Part shown: positions 54,585 to 64,000 of the stretch, piece by piece
How positions within the stretch are numbered: position 1 is the stretch's first letter
Layout: each line of letters starts with the position of its first letter
Source of the DNA: Peronospora farinosa
Taxonomy: Eukaryota > Oomycota > Peronosporomycetes > Peronosporales > Peronosporaceae
Length of the DNA stretch: 64,000 nt
Direction of reading: 5' to 3'
NCBI GenBank assembly: GCA_947646735.1
Contig: CANTFK010000020.1
Location: forward strand, 1-64,000
Notes under the pieces: model-generated
What the model saw: the letters and a program-made list of their open reading frames with translations, nothing else
What the model was told of the DNA's origin: nothing
Databases searched by the model: none
Made by a program: the position numbers and the translations under genes

Positions 54585-54920
54585 GTGAGACCAAAGCTTG
54601 GATCAAACATGAAAAAAGTGTTTTGTTACAGCCGAACTTAAGATCGTTGACCGTACTTAGATTCTTAGCATACAATTACCAAGATGCGGGAACGTAAACT
54701 TCTGCTCGTCTGCTGCATAGCTTGGCAAATGTTTTCTAGCGGTGGTTTGGTTGGCTAGTGAAGGCCCTAAAAATGACCAGCTTTAGAGTCATGTCAATTG
54801 CATTGTCCTTATTGTCTTGTGAGGTACGAAAGTGGCGATATGTTGGTCGTAGGGTGTGAATTGAATCGTCCAGACTAATATCTATGTGCGTATGTCTACC
54901 AATTATACAGATTCTCCATT
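54585..54920. promoter_or_regulatory. Shared divergent promoter region of haem lyase and RPS6 genes
   Basis: 336 bp between two divergent genes. ATTATACAG just before the RPS6 ATG resembles a splice acceptor, so a leader intron is possible. No firm core promoter motif was identified. Confidence 0.4.
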
Positions 54921-55759
54921 ATGAAGCTTAACATTGCCAACCCTTTGACGGGTGCCCAGAAGGTGCTCGAAGTTGATGACGAGCACAAGCTCCGTGCGTT
55001 CTACGACAAGCGCATCTCACAGGAAGTTGAGGGTGCCGTGCTTGGTGACGAGTTCAAGGGCTTTGTCTTTCGTGTGTCAGGTGGTAACGACAAGCAGGGG
55101 TTTCCTATGAAGCAGGGTGTCCTGTCCAATGGTCGTGCCCGTCTTTTGCTTTCCAAGGGCAAAACATGCTACCGTCCTCGTCGTAAAGGTGAGCGCAAGC
55201 GCAAGTCGGTGCGCGGCTGCATCGTCGGCCCGGACCTTTCAGTGCTCAACTTGGTGGTCGTCAAGGCCGGTGACGCTGATGTCCCTGGTTTGACCGACGT
55301 GCAGATCCCGCGTCGTCTTGGCCCCAAGCGTGCCTCGAATATTCGCAAGCTGTTCAACTTGACCAAGGAGGACGACGTGCGTAAATTTGTGATCCGTCGC
55401 AAGTTTGAGTCCAAGACGGGCAAGAAGAACGACAAGGCACCGAAGATCCAACGTCTTGTGACCCCGCGTACGCTTCACCACAAGCGTCAAATCGCCCTTA
55501 AGAAGGTGAACCAGCGTGAAAAGGTGCAGCGCGATGCGGCCGAGTACAACCGTCTTCACGCGCAGGTGCGTCCCTTTCCAGTGTTTATTTGATTGGTAAT
55601 GGCTACAAGACTAACTTTTGTAATGCGTGGATGTGTGGATCTCTCCTGCTCCTTTTTCGCCTTATGGCACTGCAGCGCGTTAAGGAGCAGAAAGACCGTC
55701 GTGCTAGCGAGATCGCCAAGCGTCGTAGCAGCCGCAAGGTCTCGTCGGTCAAGGCGTAA
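54921..55759 (+). CDS. RPS6: 40S ribosomal protein S6
   Basis: Exons 54921-55565 and 55676-55759 (110-bp intron, GTGCGT...CTGCAG) give 242 residues, near the usual 237-249. Start [14 protein letters not shown] is universal for eS6. Other family blocks: [46 protein letters not shown] and [19 protein letters not shown]. The second exon gives the C-terminal tail with RRSSRKVSS, the type of site phosphorylated by S6 kinase. It belongs to the small ribosomal subunit and appears intact and well conserved. Confidence 0.97.
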
Positions 55760-56142
55760 GCTGCAGTAACACGCTAGCGACTTGGAGACTGAAGGCTTAG
55801 CCGAATCAGTAAACTGATGAACGGTCGAAAGGCTACAGTCTCTACTTGTTCCCTACATCAATGTAAGACGCTTATCGTCTTGACGGAAAGTGGGTTTGAA
55901 TAACAAACAGGACAAAAGACAATACAAAAATAAGCCTCATTTCGGCAACCAAACGAGTATTTCGGTCATACGATCGATTTTTATCATGATTTTATCGTAT
56001 TTAAAAATAAAAAAACTAACGGCTGGGCTGTAATATTTGATACTAAAGCTCTGTTTTTTTGTCTCTGTATACATTGATCGAGATGGAGACTTTATGCTGA
56101 GCTGATGTTTGGACGAATCGTTATATTCCCATGTTTTTGTTA
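55760..56142. other. Convergent intergenic region (RPS6 and PNUTS-like 3' ends)
   Basis: 383 bp, AT-rich, containing both 3' UTRs. No gene. Confidence 0.6.
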
Positions 56143-58690
56143 TCACCGTCCTCCACGTACATGATGGCCAGGACCTCCGTGCATCATGCCAACGGAGCCA
56201 TATCGCTCCATGGGAATGCCACCTTGTCCTCCCATCATGGGGCGATTATTATTGTTATAAATAAACTCAGAACCGTTAGCCGATGCTGGTTGAACATGCG
56301 CGTAGTGGCAGTTTCCACCATGCTTACAACCAAGTGGCGAACCAAAAAACCTGCACGGCTGCATGCCCCGGTTCTTCTTTGTTAACCGCTTGGGTGGCTG
56401 CGATGCGTCTTGCATAAGCACACCCATGGCATCTGCTTTCCGCTTTCCAGGTATAAAGGGCCCACCAGGCGGACCTTGCTGAGGCGGGTACTGTTGCGGC
56501 TGATACTGATGGCCATAACCAGCATTAGGGCCCATATTGCCAAAGTGCTGCTGCTGCTGCTGTTGTTGACTACCATAAGGACTATACGCAGGTTGCTGAC
56601 CACCAGCATTAGGTGGCGCGTGATAGCGTCCACGACGATACTGATCCACAATTTCAAACACACGCGCATCTGAAATACGATTGCCATTGCGCTGCGCCTC
56701 CTCAAGTACCTGCGGTACCACATCCGGACTGTCTAGCAAAAGTGAGACCGTGTTCTCTTGCAACGGACCCAAAGCCTCACGTAGCTCACGGTCTGACTCA
56801 TGATCTTCACGACCATTGTACTCACTACGATTGTTGAAACCCCCTCGTTGATCATAACCTGATGATGCCTGGACGTACCCTCCAGAAGAATATCCCTCTC
56901 GAGAATAGATAGCGGATGATGAGGTTGGCGGAGCAGCCATCAAAGGAGCAGACCCCGTTGGAGGCTGGTTGCTAGGATCGGTTTCGACCACGTCACTCAA
57001 CGGGATCTCTAGTGGTGGTCCGCGGTGAGGTTCATTACCGCGTTCCCACTCCTTAGGACTTGGAATAGACATCTCACCCGCGAGAACTTCATACTCGTCC
57101 ACATGGCGACGACGACTATCTTGGACGTGCATCTCATCGGTGACAGTCTTGCCGTCCACACGTCCTGCCATTTCTTCCGGCAGTCGAAGGAACGGTGGCG
57201 TCGTCCATTCGCGCGACTGAGAAGCTACCACAGCAGGGGGCACCTTGTGATGCTGTGCGAGCAGCGCATGCCGTTCGTTGGCGTGCTCACGAAGCTTGGC
57301 ATCTTTGAAGGACTGGTCATCGTGACGCGGGTCGTATGGCACAAGGTCTCGCCAAGACTCGATAAGTTTTACCTTAATAAGCTCCTCACCGCTTTCATCA
57401 GCCCATCGAATGCGCTTGCATTCTTTTGCCGCACCACCTGTGGATGAAGCCGCTTTGAAACTTTGAATTGTCGGAAGGGGCATGGACAGCGCGTCATCGG
57501 CGCTATTCGAGTCCTCACTTGCACTGCTAGAATTGTTTACTTTTGTTTCCTCCTTCACAATGTTTTCCGATTTGCTGCTAGTGGCATTCATGCTACTAGT
57601 CTTCTTTTTTCCACTTCAGCTGCAGCAGTAGCGGCATCCTTTGCCGACTTGCGCTGCATTAAATTTCCAATCAAGTCACTAGACTTTGATACTGCACTGC
57701 CGCCACCAAAAGGAAGCCGTTCTAACCGCTTAATTGTACGCTTCTTCATGACCTTTGGCTGCTTTGTCGGTACTGACTTGCTAGCGCTAGAGTTCGCTGT
57801 CATCGAAGGTACTTGCTTTGCGGAAGGAGTCGTTAATGAGGACGCTTTGCTTGCGCTGGTCTTTTCCTTTGCTACCGACTGCAGCGCCGAGGACTTTTCT
57901 TTTTCAGTAAACTTGCCACGCCAAAACTTGAGAAGATCCTGGGCAGCACGCTTGACGCGTTCTTCGCGAGCATTCTTGCGCAACTTGACAATAGGTTCAT
58001 TGATTCGTGCTTCCGTAATACTACTTAATTGCAACGGTAAGGTCTGCAGCACTTCTAAAAGTAGAACCAGCAAGTCATTGTGCTGCCAGGTCACAGCAGA
58101 GTCAACCCACGCTCGCGCGAGACGCAGCCCACCGCTCTTCTCGAATGCACTAGCACAAGCACGAGATAGCTTGGCATCACTTGCAGTCGAGGTAGCACGA
58201 AGCACCACAAGCGCCAGCGTTTGCTCTGGCTCCGTCTTACACTGTGGCAGAAACTGGAGGAAGATTGGAAGGTTAGAAATCGAAGACACGCGAAGCCTAT
58301 CGTCTACAAGGGACAGCAAAGATGCTTCAGCATTTGAAGGCATCAGCTTAGTGCTGTTACTGCGACTCATTGTGTTCTGAAGCACGTTAGGGATCTGAAA
58401 AAAACATCAAGTTAGATCTAAAGAAGCTACAGGACGATGATATCATATACACTCACCGATTGATTTGCTGGGAGCTTCATTGGAGCTGAGGCTGAAGGAG
58501 GAACTTGTTCTTGTTGTACTGACTGCTGCTTCATGAACTCGGACGCTTCCATAGACATCATATCCTGAAGTCCAAATGCAGGTGGAGCTTGTGTGTGCAT
58601 CAGTAGCTGTTGTGGTACTTGCAACAGTCCACCAAACTGTGGATTCTCCAACATACTTGTAAAGGACGTTTGTTCCATGTCGATGTTCAT
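56143..58690 (-). CDS. PNUTS-like PP1 regulatory protein (TFIIS-N domain, RVxF motif, CCCH finger)
   Basis: Exon 1 58690-58457 (MNIDMEQTSF, Gln/Met-rich) and exon 2 from 58394 (intron 62 bp, phase 0). The TFIIS N-terminal (LW) domain spans about 58330-57930 (LPIFLQFLPQCK, LLVLLLEVLQTLPL, KLRKNAREERVKRAAQDLLK). A basic/Ser part follows. The frame then changes at a run of six A near 57605-57610. One more base would give EKKKTSSMNATSS and carry on to 56143. The second half has KRIRWADESG, a PP1-docking RVxF form, a Gly/Gln/Tyr-rich part and a CX8CX5CX3H zinc finger. This order matches PNUTS/PPP1R10, which targets PP1 to RNA polymerase II termination. About 822 residues if joined. Sequencing error in the homopolymer is as likely as a real mutation. 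Confidence 0.8.
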
Positions 58691-59698
58691 CTTCTACAAA
58701 TTTGCACACATGCAACAAAGTGTGAGTCCTCTTGATCATATAGTCCACGTTATTTCTACCACACTAAAGCTGCCGTCATTGTCGCTATCAAAACCTCCAT
58801 TAAAGGATCATGGGCTTAAGAATCAAAGGACTCTATCATTGCACCACCATGACAAAATGCTCTTATCATACAGTAATAGCAACAAGTGGCCAAGAAACCC
58901 CTTTAAAGTGGAAAATAGACAGTGACTCGACTGATAGCAATGCGAGTAGTGGTCGTATAGTCACTATGTATACTGATCACAGTACGATTATTCATCGTAC
59001 AATTGTATACGGTAGTCTACTAACCGTCGTACTCTTTTATCCATATATAATGTGTAGCAAATATAGATTTTACCTTTCGAACAATGGAAGATACTGTGAA
59101 AATATGTTTCGTTCCAATCCCAACAGATAGAAAAGGCGACGTAGAAGAATTGCGAGCTCAGCAGCAAAATGAAGACGTTTAACAGCGAACAACGTGTATA
59201 GGAGAAGACAGACAGACAGACAGACGTTTGAGTGACTGACTCTGAATAGACGAAGTGTCGGAATGCAAAAAGGTGAAACACACGTCCGAAGAAGGTGAAG
59301 GAGATTTGATGTACGAGGAAGAGAACGGAGCCAACTACTTGTTCGCTTACTTAAGAGTTTTCTTTTCTCTTGGGGCTTTTTTTCTTTTGAAAAATGTATT
59401 GAACCTTCGCGTCGATTAAACTTTTTGAGTTATGTGGGGGACAAAAAGGGGAGAAAGAAGGCGGCCACTGGCTTGCACGGTTAAACTGGGACCGGGGAAC
59501 GGACGGCGCGGTTACCTCAGTCGAGTGACTTGTTACACACCCCCTCTCTAAACCGATACCTCGCGTCTTTTGAAAAATTGTCAAAAAAATGGAGAATGGA
59601 AGAGCCGATCGACTTGACTTGCTGCCTCTTGGTCCTGAGATAATTTTGATTTGTGACAATGAAACGGAAGAGGATGAAGAAGAAAAAAAATCTTCAAG
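58691..59698. other. Divergent intergenic region
   Basis: Upstream regions of two divergent genes. A short (GACA)n run lies at about 59207-59225. A separate open stretch from ATG 59590 (MENGRADRLDLLPLGPEI) runs into TGA at 59699-59701, one frame off the next gene. Confidence 0.5.
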
Positions 59699-60910
59699 AT
59701 GAAGTCAGTTTCATGGACTGAAATAGCCGATAGACTGTTAATGCTTGCGAAGAACCACACACTGCGGAAGAATCAAGACGTTGTTGCAACATTATTGCAG
59801 AATTGTAACATTCCGCCATCCATGGACGTGCAGCGTTCACTCCAAGCCACGTGTGAAGAGCTTGGACAGCTGCTTTTGATCCTGAGAGGCCATAATCGTC
59901 GACAGCGGGCGTGTGAAGGTTTAGTGCTGGTGGTGTGTGAGGTGCTGAGCCTCGTGCAAACCACACCATACACGTTGAGCTATGGAAGGAGGCCTTGGAT
60001 GAAAGAGGAGAAGACGGAGGCTCGTTATGATTGTGCAATGGACATTGCATACCAATTCATGGATCGTTGGGGAGTTTGTCTTGCGCAATGTGCGCGTTCC
60101 AGTGATTGTCGATCGTTCGCGATTGGTTCAACAATGTCCCGGTTAGAGAGAATGATTGTTAAATGCTCAAGTGATATGAAACGTCTTCACAATTACATGC
60201 TTCAGTATGAGCAAGAGATGAAAAATGCTACTGAAGAATGGGCAGAAACGATGATAAAGTGTCGCCATGACTTGGAACCACAGTGGATTAATGCCAAAGA
60301 GCGGGATTGGAAGGTCTATGACGATACTTTCCATAGAACTAAAGCAGTGCAGATGAAGTTTGAGGAGAACAAGAATGCGCGCAACTCCCTTATGCACTAC
60401 GCACAAGAACAAGAACTGCGCAGCAAGTTTTATCGAGCTACATTAAGGTTGATACGTGTTGCTACCCAACAATCGAGCATCTACATCGAGCAGGAGCAAC
60501 ATCTGCAGATGGCGTCGGACGAAACAATTAACGTGCTTGGAAATGAGATATTGGAACACATGGATACTTTCTGTAGTGCGCTCCAGGATGTCATGGTGCC
60601 AAATTTGCGATATCACGGAGATGTGTCTGGACGAACGGACATAACTGGAGACATGACAGCCGTGAGGACTTGTGAATACGTGGATCAGTTAGACTTGATA
60701 CATTTTGCAAAGCATTTCGAGGCATTTTGGTTAATTCATCGAAGCTGGTTTCCGCAAGGAGTGCTGGCTATGGTCAATAGAAGTTTTGAAACGATGTGCG
60801 CAGCTAATGCGCATGAAAAGTTGTCTGAACAAAATGCGACCTCAGGGTGCCTTTTATGCAGCGCAATTTCCCGTGTTTGTGTCGGCCTGCAAGCAGGTGA
60901 TGGTATATAG
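59699..60910 (+). CDS. Hypothetical helical protein, 403 residues
   Basis: Open from ATG 59699 (MKSVSWTEIADRLLMLAKNH) to 60910 without introns. An in-frame TGA lies a few codons upstream, so this is the first Met. The content is mostly alpha-helical with charged stretches (YEQEMKNATEEWAETMIKCR, MKFEENKNARNSLMHYAQEQ). It has a Trp-rich patch (HFEAFWLIHRSWFPQG) and a Cys-rich end (CLLCSAISRVC). No signal peptide or transmembrane helix. The helical middle could form a coiled or BAR-like bundle, but I do not recognise the family. A poly-A run at 59683-59690 just upstream separates it from an open stretch beginning at 59590, so a longer N-terminus through a frame change cannot be excluded. Confidence 0.6.
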   Translation: MKSVSWTEIADRLLMLAKNHTLRKNQDVVATLLQNCNIPPSMDVQRSLQATCEELGQLLLILRGHNRRQRACEGLVLVVCEVLSLVQTTPYTLSYGRRPWMKEEKTEARYDCAMDIAYQFMDRWGVCLAQCARSSDCRSFAIGSTMSRLERMIVKCSSDMKRLHNYMLQYEQEMKNATEEWAETMIKCRHDLEPQWINAKERDWKVYDDTFHRTKAVQMKFEENKNARNSLMHYAQEQELRSKFYRATLRLIRVATQQSSIYIEQEQHLQMASDETINVLGNEILEHMDTFCSALQDVMVPNLRYHGDVSGRTDITGDMTAVRTCEYVDQLDLIHFAKHFEAFWLIHRSWFPQGVLAMVNRSFETMCAANAHEKLSEQNATSGCLLCSAISRVCVGLQAGDGI

Positions 60911-60998
60911 TGATTATTTGTGGTAGTTGGGAAGCTTTGGTGTGTGAAGCTTGAGCTCTGTCAGGTGGTGTACATGTTGCTTCCCATTGTTTCCACAG

Positions 60999-61524
60999 TT
61001 ATACTATGGTATTGATCGTCCGATCAGAAGCTTTCAAACCTTTTGCAAACAGAAAGAAGACACCTTGACGCTTGAGAAATTGAGATGAACCTGCATCTAT
61101 GGCCGCCTCCTTTCCGGTAAGCTGAGAGTAATAGATGGACGCTAAAGTCAGATCGTTCTTGATTACTTGTCGACGATCTGCGCAAGAGTTTTTATCGTGA
61201 ATGTATGCATCTGCCCATAGGACCATATTGTTGTAGGGCAAATGTGAGCTTTGTGGGTCTCTTTGGCGCTGATACTCATAGAAGTTAAAACATCTATGAG
61301 TGTCTGCGCCAAGCGCGACGAGGTTTTGCAGTCGTCACGACATGTATCTCGGTTGACACCGACAAGTTGCGCTCCATTTTTTTCACCGTAGCCGAGCCGC
61401 AATCGTAGTGCTCCTGAAGCTGTCGGCAGGAGTGCTGAGCACAAAAAGACTGCAAAGCAGTGACAATGAGGAAGGCATTCCAGCTAGTCCTGATGACATC
61501 AAGTGCTGTGAAAAACGGTTGCAT
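60999..61524 (-). pseudogene. Possible secreted Cys-containing protein, frame broken
   Basis: Three minus-strand stretches in different frames could belong together. ATG 61524 gives MQPFFTALDVIRTSWNAFLI then VTALQSFCAQ, like a signal peptide. 61444-61163 gives LRLGYGEKNGAQLVGVNRD, CRDDCKTSSRLAQTLIDVLT. 61241-60999 gives NNMVLWADAYIHDKNSCADR, LTLASIYYSQLTGKEAAIDA. The pieces overlap, so two frame changes or short introns are needed. No family recognised. It is weakly supported; a splice with small introns would be equally possible. Confidence 0.3.
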
Positions 61525-61629
61525 ACCCGTGCAATTTTCTATCTAGGAGCCTCTGGCTGCCAGTAAAAGAGGGCGACTCCTTGCTCTATCAACACTCGGT
61601 CGTCTTTGCATTAGACAGCTGGTGTAGCA

Positions 61630-61803
61630 TTAACCTTCCCTGTCTTCGCAGACTTCTTTCTCCTGTTTTTTCTCGTCACGTGCAGCACGCTCCTCATCCT
61701 TAACTTTTTTAGCTTCCAGCACAGCTTCCTGCACAGATAGCTTATAGGTCTTCATTTCCTTCATCGTTCCCAGTAAAACGGCCACATCTGCCTTGGCAGC
61801 CAT
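61630..61803 (-). CDS. Small charged protein, 57 residues
   Basis: From ATG 61803: MAAKADVAVLLGTMKEMKTY, then KLSVQEAVLEAKKVKDEERA and an acidic/basic helical tail ending CEDREG. It is open further upstream to 61905, but the sequence there looks non-coding. It could be the last exon of a gene whose first exon I do not see. No family assigned. Confidence 0.4.
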   Translation of the reverse strand: MAAKADVAVLLGTMKEMKTYKLSVQEAVLEAKKVKDEERAARDEKKQEKEVCEDREG

Positions 61804-61926
61804 TACATTCACCGAGTTACGACCTCGCCACGCGACCAAAATCATCACCTTTGACCTATTCACGTCACGAAAAGAACAATCATTAGCTACCAAAAATGGT
61901 ATCACTAGCAGCAGCTACCAAGTATG

Positions 61927-64000
61927 CTAGTAATACAAATATTCTTGTAGGTACACGTACTCAATGTTGGACTGGCCCGGGCGGTCAAGCATGCACACAA
62001 CACTACCAATCGGAGCATTTTCGAAATATTGTCGGGCGGATGGCTCAAACTCATCGAAATCTAGCAAATCTCCAAGCCGATCCAGCATCATCTGGAAATC
62101 TTGCGTAGATACATTCACCTTGCGTTTACTCATGAATGGCAGGATGTGCGGCAGACCCGCTTGGCACACGCGGTATACCTTACCACCCTCCGTAGTTTCA
62201 TTGCGCTCAAACATCTTGAGCCCGGCAAACACAACCTTCAGCTTTTTGCGCTTCATCTCCTCCAGCAAAGCCATCGTGATGCTTTCAGTCACAAACGTAA
62301 CAGACTTTGCATCTTGCGAACGTGTTATCAGCTGTTCTGCCGGGAAGTCAGGAGATACGCCGTAACACTCACGCACATTGGTCCAGTTGTCAACACCGAA
62401 GGCCACATAAACCTCGCTCTTCTTGTTGCGGCGATCATCACGACGGTCTTTTCTCCGCAGCTGTACTTCATCACACGCTGACATTTGCGTCTGTGCCTCA
62501 ACCTTGATGCCGCTAGCTGCAGCATCGTTCATCAGAGCTGCCTCGTCGTCCACCTTAATTTCTGCAGTCTTCACGGTCACCTTGGCCTCTTCAATCTTCT
62601 CTTCTGATGTGCTGGTAGTTTTCTCAGCCTTTTCTAACGCGCGTTCCTTCTTATCGTGAGGAGTTGGTGCTACCTTTTTGATTAAGCAGATGAAGAACCC
62701 GCCAGTGTTTTCATCCTGAGGCAGGCAACGCATACAGCGCTCCAGGTGAAGATCCGCAGCCTCCTTCTCCGTAGGCGGGAACATCGTAGCACAGATTTTA
62801 TCTTTAATCTTGTCTTTCTTGTTTTCTTCAACATAGGTTTCGTAGGACGTGTGATCCTTCAGTTTCGAGTCCAGCACCTTCCAGGTGCTGATACCTGGAC
62901 GGCGTTTTAGCAGCGGCAAAGTGTTTGTCACATCCACAAGTTCAAGCGAGCCTTTGCTCCATCGCAACAAGTCAGCCACCACAGCTTCGTTTTCAAGCGG
63001 GTTGAACGTACACGTCGAGTAGCACATGTTGCCTCCAACCTTCAGCAGCGACGCACCGCGCTTAGCAATTTGCAGCTGCAGCGGGTGTAGAGCAATGCCA
63101 TTCTTGGCGCTCCAGCTTTTCCAGATAAGCGGATTCTTGCGCAAAGTGCCGTCACCACTACAAGGTGCATCGCACAAAATACGGTCGAAAACCCCTTCAC
63201 TTTCTGTTCCATCCTTTCCAAGGAACGGAATGTTTTGAGCTTCATGGCACGTGACAAGCAGCGCAGGCGAGTTAATGCGTTTAGACTGATGCACCAGCAT
63301 ATACGCACGCTTGAGGTCCACGTCGTTGGCTACCACAACACCAGTAGGGGTCTTGCCCGTCACAAGCTCCTGTGAGTGCAACGACTCCAGCAGCTGCGAC
63401 GTCTTGGAGCCAGGGGCAGCGCACATGTCCAAGACTTTGTGATGTGGCTCTACGCCTAGTACAAGAGGAGGGATCATACTCACCGCCTCCTGACGAGTGA
63501 TACTGCCACTGTCCGAGAGCTCAACGAGCCAAGACTGAAACTCCTTCAAGATCGGCAATTTGCGTACCCGACGACGTTCAACTGACCACGTAAATCCACG
63601 GTTATCAGGGTACCAAGGCATCAGGCTAATAGGCTCCACAGGCTCATCATCGACCACAAGACCATCAAATTTGAAATCCTGCTCAATATGGTCCCGAATA
63701 CTGTCCCAAAAAACGACACAAAAAATGAGCCCAAAAAAAAAGTATTGAAATAAGTTGCAACATCAACCAATCAAAACTCACCAATCAGCAAATGGACAGG
63801 AACTATTGATACGAAAAGTCGTAGGAAGTGGTGTCGCCAGCGCTTTCTTAAACGCCGTCCAGTCGGAATCTGCCACGATGTTTTGCGCTTTGTAGTACAC
63901 GTCAAAGTTCTCATTCTCATAGACCCAGTCGGCAAATTTGTCAGCACGCCAATCCTCTGCTTTTCCATCAGGACGTGACTTCTTATTGCCACGACCACCA
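61927..64000 (-). CDS. tRNA (cytosine-5)-methyltransferase, Trm4/NSUN2-like, N-terminus outside window
   Basis: Exon from the window end to 63782, an 81-bp intron (63781-63701), then exon 63700-61927. The visible protein is about 664 residues. The N-terminal part has DWRADKFADWVYENENFDVY and PLPTTFRINSSCPFAD. The SAM-binding and catalytic parts are VEPHHKVLDMCAAPGSKTSQ, VVVANDVDLKRAYMLVHQSK, CDAPCSGDGTLRKNP (release Cys) and YSTCTFNPLENEAVV (nucleophile Cys in the TC motif). A long charged insert follows, then a conserved C-terminal domain. All catalytic residues are present. The enzyme makes m5C in tRNAs, in the nucleus. The stop is at 61927-61929. The first exons lie beyond 64000. Confidence 0.93.

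Noticed and set aside
1..64000. tRNA, rRNA genes or a CRISPR array
   Set aside because: No tRNA-like A/B boxes with a closing acceptor stem, no rRNA stretches, and the repeats found have no regular unique spacers.

Overview
The window is nuclear DNA of an oomycete, most likely a Peronosporaceae member (downy mildew or Phytophthora). The reasons are a secreted protein with a QRLR...EER host-targeting signature, short GT-AG introns (about 43-110 bp), dense compact host genes and chromodomain-bearing Ty3/gypsy elements of oomycete style. No species call is possible from sequence reading alone.

Layout. Positions 1-23420 are a retrotransposon island with two Ty3/gypsy (chromovirus-like) families, called here type A and type B. 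A plus-strand type A element lacking its 5' part (1-4129) abuts the 5' LTR and gag stub of a second, minus-strand type A copy (4130-4799). That stub sits in a type B fragment (4800-7042), which is cut on its right by the 5' LTR of a third type A element (7043-about 14040). After an unassigned stretch with an 8 x 20 bp array comes a type B element with both LTRs on the minus strand (15311-23420). All copies are damaged.

The most unusual feature is a second long reading frame on the strand opposite pol, running inward from the 3' LTR and overlapping the chromodomain end of pol. It is present in two type A and two type B copies. In both families it encodes a basic stretch followed by a coiled coil that lies opposite a Gln/Pro-rich linker of pol. 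Where the two type B copies can be compared outside pol, the substitutions cluster at third codon positions of the antisense frame. The type A LTRs also carry hairpins whose stems differ by compensatory changes.

Positions 24928-27200 hold an RxLR-like effector gene with a 4 x 42 bp coding repeat, a 4 x 21 bp repeat upstream of it, and an ankyrin-like gene relic. Positions 28211-64000 are ordinary host genes: PHD-finger protein, relic of a UBA4/MOCS3-type E1, LarB/PurE-like protein, coiled-coil protein, WW+RRM (CELF-like) protein, purple acid phosphatase-like protein, two inverted paralogues of a Cys-rich protein, ODR4-like protein, FYVE/PH/GRAM myotubularin phosphatase, cytochrome c haem lyase, ribosomal protein S6, PNUTS-like PP1 regulator, a 403-aa unknown, a small charged protein and the tRNA m5C methyltransferase Trm4/NSUN2 (cut by the window end). 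These are housekeeping functions without an operon-like theme. Exon coordinates given are my own splice reconstructions, checked for phase.
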